Shown: piece by piece, positions 5,107 to 8,783 of the stretch
How positions within the stretch are numbered: the first letter of the stretch is position 1
Layout: every line of letters begins with the position of its first letter
Origin: an uncultured Coriobacteriales bacterium
Lineage (GTDB): Bacteria; Actinomycetota; Coriobacteriia; Coriobacteriales; UMGS124
DNA length: 8,783 nt
Assembly: GCA_934662525.1 (NCBI GenBank)
Contig: CAKUKJ010000075.1
Span: forward strand, 1 to 8,783
Direction of reading: 5' to 3'
The notes under the pieces: model-generated
Database searches by the model: none
Seen by the model: the letters and a program-made list of their open reading frames with translations, nothing else
What the model was told of the DNA's origin: nothing
Translations under genes and position numbers: made by a program

Positions 5107-7110
5107 ATGAATGCAAGTCCAACCGCCGGCAAGGCAGCCGGCAGTTACGTTGCGCTGCTTGCCGTCCTGTACGGCGCGGCCTTCCTCGCCGGATTCAACG
5201 AGAACCTGGTCAACATGGGCCTCATGTCCATCATGGGGGAGTACGGCGTTGACTCGGTGACCGCCCAGTGGCTCGTCACCGGCTATATGATCGCCTCCAC
5301 CGTCGTGGTCATGTGCATGGCGTTCCTCTATCGCCGCTTCCCCCTGCGCAAGCTGTTCCTTGTGGGCGCGGTCCTCACCGTCGCGGGCTCGGCCATGGGC
5401 CTCTTCGCGATGAGCTTCCCGTTCCTGCTGGTGGCGCGCCTTGTCCAGGCTGTAGGCGCCGGCATGTTCATCCCCATGATGATGAACACCATCCTCATCG
5501 TGACGCCCAAGAACAAGCTGGGCACGTTCATGTCCATCGGCGGCTGCATGATCAGCTTTGGCCCGGCTTTCGCACCCGTCGTGTGCGGCTGCCTCGTCAC
5601 GGCATTCGGCTGGCACTCGGTCTTTGCCGTGCCGCTCGTCGGCATGGTCGTCATCGCGCTCCTCGGCATGGTCTTCCTGCGCGACCTGGGCACCTCCGAG
5701 GTGCATCTCGACGTTCCCTCGGCCACGCTGTCGGCGCTCTTCCTGTTCACGCTGTCCTTCGGCCTGGCTCAGCTCATGACCACGCCGCTCGTCGGTGGCA
5801 TCTCGCTCGTCATCGCCGTGGCGTCGGCAATCGCGTTCGTCGTGCGCCAGACGCGCTGCGCCTTCCCGCTCATCGACATCACCCCGATGAGGAGCATCCG
5901 CTTCTGGCCCGCCACCCTGCTCGTCGTGGTCGCCATGATGATCATGTTCTCGCTGTCGGTGCTGCTGCCCCTGTACTTCGAGGGCGCGCTCGGGATGTCG
6001 GCCTTTGCAGCCGGCCTCGTCATCCTCGTGCCTGTGCTTGTGAACACCGGTTTCACGCTTGTGGCCGGCAAGATAATGGACAAGCGCGGCGAGTGGCCCC
6101 TCCTGCCTGCGGGCTTTGCGCTTGCGGCCCTCGGCACCGCCGCCATGGCCCTCGTCGCCCCCTCCCTGTCGGCCCCCGCGCTCTTCGTGGCCGCGCTCTT
6201 CGTGTACGCGGGCATCGGCCTTGTGTTCTCGCCCTCGCAGACGGCGGGCCTCAAGACGCTTCCGCCGCAGCAGAACCCCTTCGGCGTGGCGCTCATGACC
6301 ACGTTCACGCAGGTTGCCGCCTGCGTGGGCCCGTCCCTTTTCACGGGCGTGATGCAGAGCTCGCAGGCAGGTGCCCTTGCCGAGGGCGCCGGCGCGGACC
6401 TTGCCTGCGCCGAGGGCTTCTCGTCGGCCATCGTCGCGGCCTCTGTCATCGCGTTTGTGGGCCTCGCGGTTGCGTTCGTGTTCTCGCTTGCCGCCTATAG
6501 GCGCGCAAAGGACCAGGTTGCAGCCGGCTCTGCCGCCGTTCAGGGCGCGCACGAGGGAGGCTTCGGCCCCGAGGGCCAGTCCGCGCACGACCGCTCGGCC
6601 GAGCAGGCTGTGGTCTCCGGCGCCGGCCGCGCTGCCCGCAGCCTCGACGCCTCCACCCTGGCCGACGTCATGGAGCGCGAGCCGTATGCGGTTGCCTGCG
6701 ACGCGCCCGTTTCCGAGGTCATGCGCACCCTCGTCGAGCACCAGGTAAGCGGCCTGCCCCTCGTTGATGCGCAGGGCCGCGTCAGCGGGTATGTCTCCGA
6801 CGGCGACATCATGCGCTACCTGGCCGACCAGGCACCGGCGTTCACCAGCGCCTATGTGTTCCTTGAGGCCGCGAACAACCAGTCCATCGACGAGCGCCTC
6901 CACGAGCTCATGGCGCTTCCGGCAAGCGACATCGCCACCGACAAGGCTGTGACGCTGCCTGTGGGCACGACCCTTCGCGACGCGGCTCAGATGCTCGCCC
7001 AGCACAAGTTCAAGAAGGTTCCCGTGGTGGACGAGGCGGGCCGCATGGTCGGCATCGTCAGCCGCTCCGCCATGCTGCGTCGGGCCATGGAGAGCTATCT
7101 GGTGAAGTAG
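5107..7110 (+). CDS. DHA2-type MFS transporter fused to a C-terminal CBS-domain pair
   Basis: This protein of 667 residues has two parts. Residues 12-465 are a major facilitator permease with about 14 hydrophobic helices, as in the DHA2 (EmrB/QacA/LmrB) drug exporters. The first helix (about 13-35) runs into FNENLVNMGL (30-39), a variant of the DHA2 helix-1 motif that more often reads (D/N)xTxxNVALP. Helix 5 has the antiporter motif-C-like GPAFAP (152-157). Residues 463-518 are a hydrophilic linker. Residues 519-662 are two CBS domains: CBS1 includes VSGLPLVDAQGRVSGYVSDGDI (to 568), and CBS2 includes KKVPVVDEAGRMVGIVS (to 652). CBS pairs bind adenine nucleotides or SAM and gate channels and transporters, so this is probably a ligand-regulated exporter; the substrate is unknown. 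ATG at 5107 follows AAGGAG at 5091-5096 with a 10-base spacer. The frame is open back to 5002, but that part is Arg/Pro/Cys-rich and untypical. A terminator follows. Confidence 0.93.
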   Translation: MNASPTAGKAAGSYVALLAVLYGAAFLAGFNENLVNMGLMSIMGEYGVDSVTAQWLVTGYMIASTVVVMCMAFLYRRFPLRKLFLVGAVLTVAGSAMGLFAMSFPFLLVARLVQAVGAGMFIPMMMNTILIVTPKNKLGTFMSIGGCMISFGPAFAPVVCGCLVTAFGWHSVFAVPLVGMVVIALLGMVFLRDLGTSEVHLDVPSATLSALFLFTLSFGLAQLMTTPLVGGISLVIAVASAIAFVVRQTRCAFPLIDITPMRSIRFWPATLLVVVAMMIMFSLSVLLPLYFEGALGMSAFAAGLVILVPVLVNTGFTLVAGKIMDKRGEWPLLPAGFALAALGTAAMALVAPSLSAPALFVAALFVYAGIGLVFSPSQTAGLKTLPPQQNPFGVALMTTFTQVAACVGPSLFTGVMQSSQAGALAEGAGADLACAEGFSSAIVAASVIAFVGLAVAFVFSLAAYRRAKDQVAAGSAAVQGAHEGGFGPEGQSAHDRSAEQAVVSGAGRAARSLDASTLADVMEREPYAVACDAPVSEVMRTLVEHQVSGLPLVDAQGRVSGYVSDGDIMRYLADQAPAFTSAYVFLEAANNQSIDERLHELMALPASDIATDKAVTLPVGTTLRDAAQMLAQHKFKKVPVVDEAGRMVGIVSRSAMLRRAMESYLVK

Positions 7111-7271
7111 CGTTTTCGCGGCGACTTGGCGGTTGCATATGGCGCACAAGCCGAACGCAACGTTGCGCGGGGGTGCCCTTACGGGTGCCCCCGCTTCCTT
7201 TTTAGCGGGCCCTTTTCTGCGTGCCAGTCTGCCTAAGCCAGCCCGCCGCCTTGCCTGCCTGCGCCTTTTCC
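7111..7271. other. Convergent intergenic region
   Basis: These 161 bases lie between the stop of the MFS-CBS gene and the stop of the minus-strand kinase gene. They hold the transporter terminator (7167-7203) and a perfect 12-base palindrome, CGCAACGTTGCG (7156-7167), that touches its 5' arm. I see no minus-strand hairpin with a following T-tract, so the end of the kinase transcript is not obvious. No gene is supported here. Confidence 0.5.
7167..7203 (+). terminator. Rho-independent terminator of the MFS-CBS gene
   Basis: The arms GCGGGGGTGCCC (7167-7178) and GGGTGCCCCCGC (7183-7194) pair over 12 positions, including two adjacent G-U pairs, around the loop TTAC. They are followed at once by TTCCTTTTT (7195-7203). 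The T-tract lies only on the plus-strand side, so it terminates rightward transcription from the transporter gene, whose stop is at 7110. Confidence 0.88.
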
Positions 7272-8246
7272 CTACACGCGCAGCGTCACCTTTGCGACGT
7301 ACATGCCGTCCTTGACCTCGAAGCTGCAGTCGCCGGCGTGGTTTCGGGTGAGAAGCGCCACGATCGACTTGCCCCAGCCGTGCTCGTCGTTCAACCCCTG
7401 GGCGCGGGCGTGTACTGGTTGAGCGTTTCGTGCATCGCGCGGGCAGGGGTTTTGCACGCGGACCGAAAGGTAGCCTGCCGCCACCACGGCGTCTATGGCG
7501 ACGAACGCCTCCGGTCGGTCTGCCGTGTCGGATTCTGGCCGGCCATCCTCGGAGCGGAGCTCTCTGCAGGCGTTCACCGCGTTATCGATGAGGTTGGCAA
7601 AGACAGCGCAAAGCTCGACGTTGGAGACGCCGAGCCCCGAAGGCACCGCGACGTTGACGGTGAACGGGATGCCGAGAGATGCGCACTGCGCGGCCTTTGC
7701 CGCAAGGAGGGCGTCCAGCGAGGGATTCTCGCAATAGCGGGCCCCGCGCGGCTCGAGGGCTGCGTCTGCTTGTGCCAGCATGCACGCGGCGGCCTGAAGG
7801 TCGCCCTGAGCGAGGAGGTCTTGGAGCCGCTCGAGCCTTTCGGCCATGTCCTTTCTGAGCGTCCGGGCCCGCTCCAGCTCGCCTTCGATCTCCATGCCGC
7901 GCCTGTCCTGCGCGTCGAGCTGCTCCTCAAGCAAGGCGTTCTTCAACTCGGCCATCTCGGTGCGCTCGGCAGTCACAAGCCGGCGGAACAAGAAGGCGTC
8001 ATACACGAGGCTGCCCAAGCTGAAAAGCCCCACAAGTACTACGAGGGCGGTTTGCAGCTTCAGGACATAGCAACCTGCCAGCGTAACCGCCGCGCAGGCA
8101 AACTGGCTCAACGGGTAAAGCAGGTTGGTGAGCCGCCGCGTCGTCGTCGTGTCTCGCAGTATACGCCACAGCGCCGCGACCGCAGCGGCGATGCCCAGCG
8201 TCGCCAGCCCGGCAAAGACGAACGACCCCAACCGCAGGCCCGTCAT
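7272..8246 (-). CDS. Membrane GHKL ATPase protein, sensor kinase-like with lysine at the phosphoacceptor position
   Basis: This protein of 324 residues has about three membrane helices (6-27, 42-62, 64-87). A long charged, probably coiled-coil helix (about 90-160) and a GHKL ATPase domain (about 172-324) of the AgrC/CitA-like type follow. The N-box is NLIDNAVNAC (218-227) and the glycine box is HGWGKSIVALL (289-299), so ATP binding looks intact. In the dimerisation helix, the motif that should read RHDM reads RKDM: Lys132 (codon AAG) replaces the phosphoacceptor histidine. The following LQDLLAQGDLQAA (141-153) resembles LRQLVAQGDTQQA of the upstream gene, so the two are related. ATG at 8246-8244 overlaps the upstream stop by 4 bases (ATGA), with AGAGG about 7 bases ahead, which suggests translational coupling. 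Alone it should not autophosphorylate on this histidine site. It may phosphorylate the upstream partner (inference). No response regulator is in the window. Confidence 0.88.
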   Translation of the reverse strand: MTGLRLGSFVFAGLATLGIAAAVAALWRILRDTTTTRRLTNLLYPLSQFACAAVTLAGCYVLKLQTALVVLVGLFSLGSLVYDAFLFRRLVTAERTEMAELKNALLEEQLDAQDRRGMEIEGELERARTLRKDMAERLERLQDLLAQGDLQAAACMLAQADAALEPRGARYCENPSLDALLAAKAAQCASLGIPFTVNVAVPSGLGVSNVELCAVFANLIDNAVNACRELRSEDGRPESDTADRPEAFVAIDAVVAAGYLSVRVQNPCPRDARNAQPVHARAQGLNDEHGWGKSIVALLTRNHAGDCSFEVKDGMYVAKVTLRV

Positions 8247-8783
8247 CGCACGGCCTCTTTGAGGTGCGAGGGGTCTTGCGTTTCTTGGGCCTGGTCGTTT
8301 CTTTGCAGCTCCTGCAGCACTTCACCGACGTATTCCTGCGCCTGCTGTGTGTCTCCCTGCGCCACCAATTGGCGCAGCACAAGCAGGTGGTTGCGCATGT
8401 CGTGACGTATGCGGGCCGTGTTCTGCACCTGCGAGCTGAGCGCCCCATACTTGTCGAGCTGGCTTTGCACCTGGGACTCCAGCGTCTTTGCGCGCGTTCG
8501 TTCGGCGAGCGTGCGCTGGTATCGATGGGCGGAGTTGAGCAGCAGCGTGTCGGCCGACACGCAGAAGACGGCGAGGAACGCCGATGCAAGCAACACCGGG
8601 CCGCGTTCGTCTGCGGGGCTCGCCTGAATCATCATGACGACCATGATCCACGCAAACAGGGCTTGGGAGACGGGCATGGCGCACAAAAGTACCTCGCCGG
8701 TCTTTGAAAGACGCGTTGTGTTCCAGCGGGCAAGGGCCTCCCGCAACGGCCATCCCCCGATGAGAACCACCGCCGCAAAGAAG
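8243..8783 (-). CDS. Membrane sensor protein with RHDM phosphoacceptor helix but no ATPase domain (partial)
   Basis: The gene enters from the right edge already in frame, so its start and N-terminal helices are not seen; about 179 residues are present. Three hydrophobic stretches are visible: one ending FFAAVVLIGG at the edge, then AMPVSQALFAWIMVVMMIQA, then VLLASAFLAVFCVSADTLLL. A coiled-coil-like segment leads to RIRHDMRNHLLVLRQLVAQG, the X-region of AgrC/CitA-type histidine kinases, with the phosphoacceptor histidine at codon 8404-8402. Such kinases normally continue for more than 100 residues with an N-box and G-box ATPase domain. Here TGA (8245-8243) follows just 52 residues after the histidine, after a polar tail rich in Gln, Asp and Glu. 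The next gene starts inside this stop codon. A frameshift splitting one kinase is unlikely, because the next gene has its own membrane helices and its own version of this helix. Confidence 0.82.
   Translation of the reverse strand, partial: FFAAVVLIGGWPLREALARWNTTRLSKTGEVLLCAMPVSQALFAWIMVVMMIQASPADERGPVLLASAFLAVFCVSADTLLLNSAHRYQRTLAERTRAKTLESQVQSQLDKYGALSSQVQNTARIRHDMRNHLLVLRQLVAQGDTQQAQEYVGEVLQELQRNDQAQETQDPSHLKEAVR

Noticed and set aside
4972..7149. A 725-codon open frame on the minus strand opposite the MFS-CBS gene
   Set aside because: It is extremely rich in His, Arg, Glu, Gly and Asp, as expected from the complement of hydrophobic membrane codons. The plus strand has 14 helices and two CBS domains.
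7221..8405. A 394-codon plus-strand frame opposite the kinase-like genes
   Set aside because: It crosses the junction of the two minus-strand genes, has no motif, and conflicts with a clear GHKL ATPase domain on the other strand.
7272..8783. The two kinase-like genes as one kinase broken by a frameshift
   Set aside because: Joining the frames would give two sets of membrane helices and two copies of the dimerisation helix. The 4-base ATGA overlap is a normal coupled gene junction.

Overview
The window is GC-rich, densely packed, bacterial chromosomal DNA. Codon use, the short leaderless-looking spacing between genes, an AgrC-like sensor with an RHDM motif and a compact MetH all fit a high-GC Gram-positive of the gut Coriobacteriia type (Eggerthella, Slackia and relatives). 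That placement is an inference from style and gene content; no marker gene fixes it. There are seven protein genes, two of them cut by the window edges. I see no rRNA, tRNA, CRISPR array, insertion sequence or phage gene.

Layout. The left edge (2-280, minus strand) holds the start of a small ArsC/Spx-family protein, divergent from the rest. A 160-bp divergent intergenic region follows. Positions 441-4821 (plus strand) form a three-gene methionine and one-carbon operon: metF (methylenetetrahydrofolate reductase), a free-standing methionine synthase reactivation-domain protein, and a short cobalamin-dependent metH. MetF makes 5-methyl-THF and MetH uses it to methylate homocysteine. MetH lacks its own C-terminal reactivation module, which the middle gene encodes as a separate protein. 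A 285-bp stretch with several perfect inverted repeats (4822-5106) then leads to a 14-helix DHA2-type MFS transporter fused to a C-terminal pair of CBS domains (5107-7110). This gene ends in a clear intrinsic terminator (7167-7203).

The right part (7272-8783, minus strand, convergent with the transporter) holds two membrane sensor-kinase-like genes that overlap by 4 bp (ATGA). The upstream one, cut by the right edge, has membrane helices and a dimerisation/phosphoacceptor helix with an intact RHDM histidine, but it stops 52 residues later with no ATPase domain. The downstream one has membrane helices, a visibly homologous helix in which that histidine is lysine, and a GHKL ATPase domain. They look like two halves of one histidine kinase, each lacking what the other has. 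This is the best candidate for an undescribed system in the window. The MFS-CBS fusion and an ArsC-like protein with serine at the usual catalytic cysteine position are the next most interesting points.
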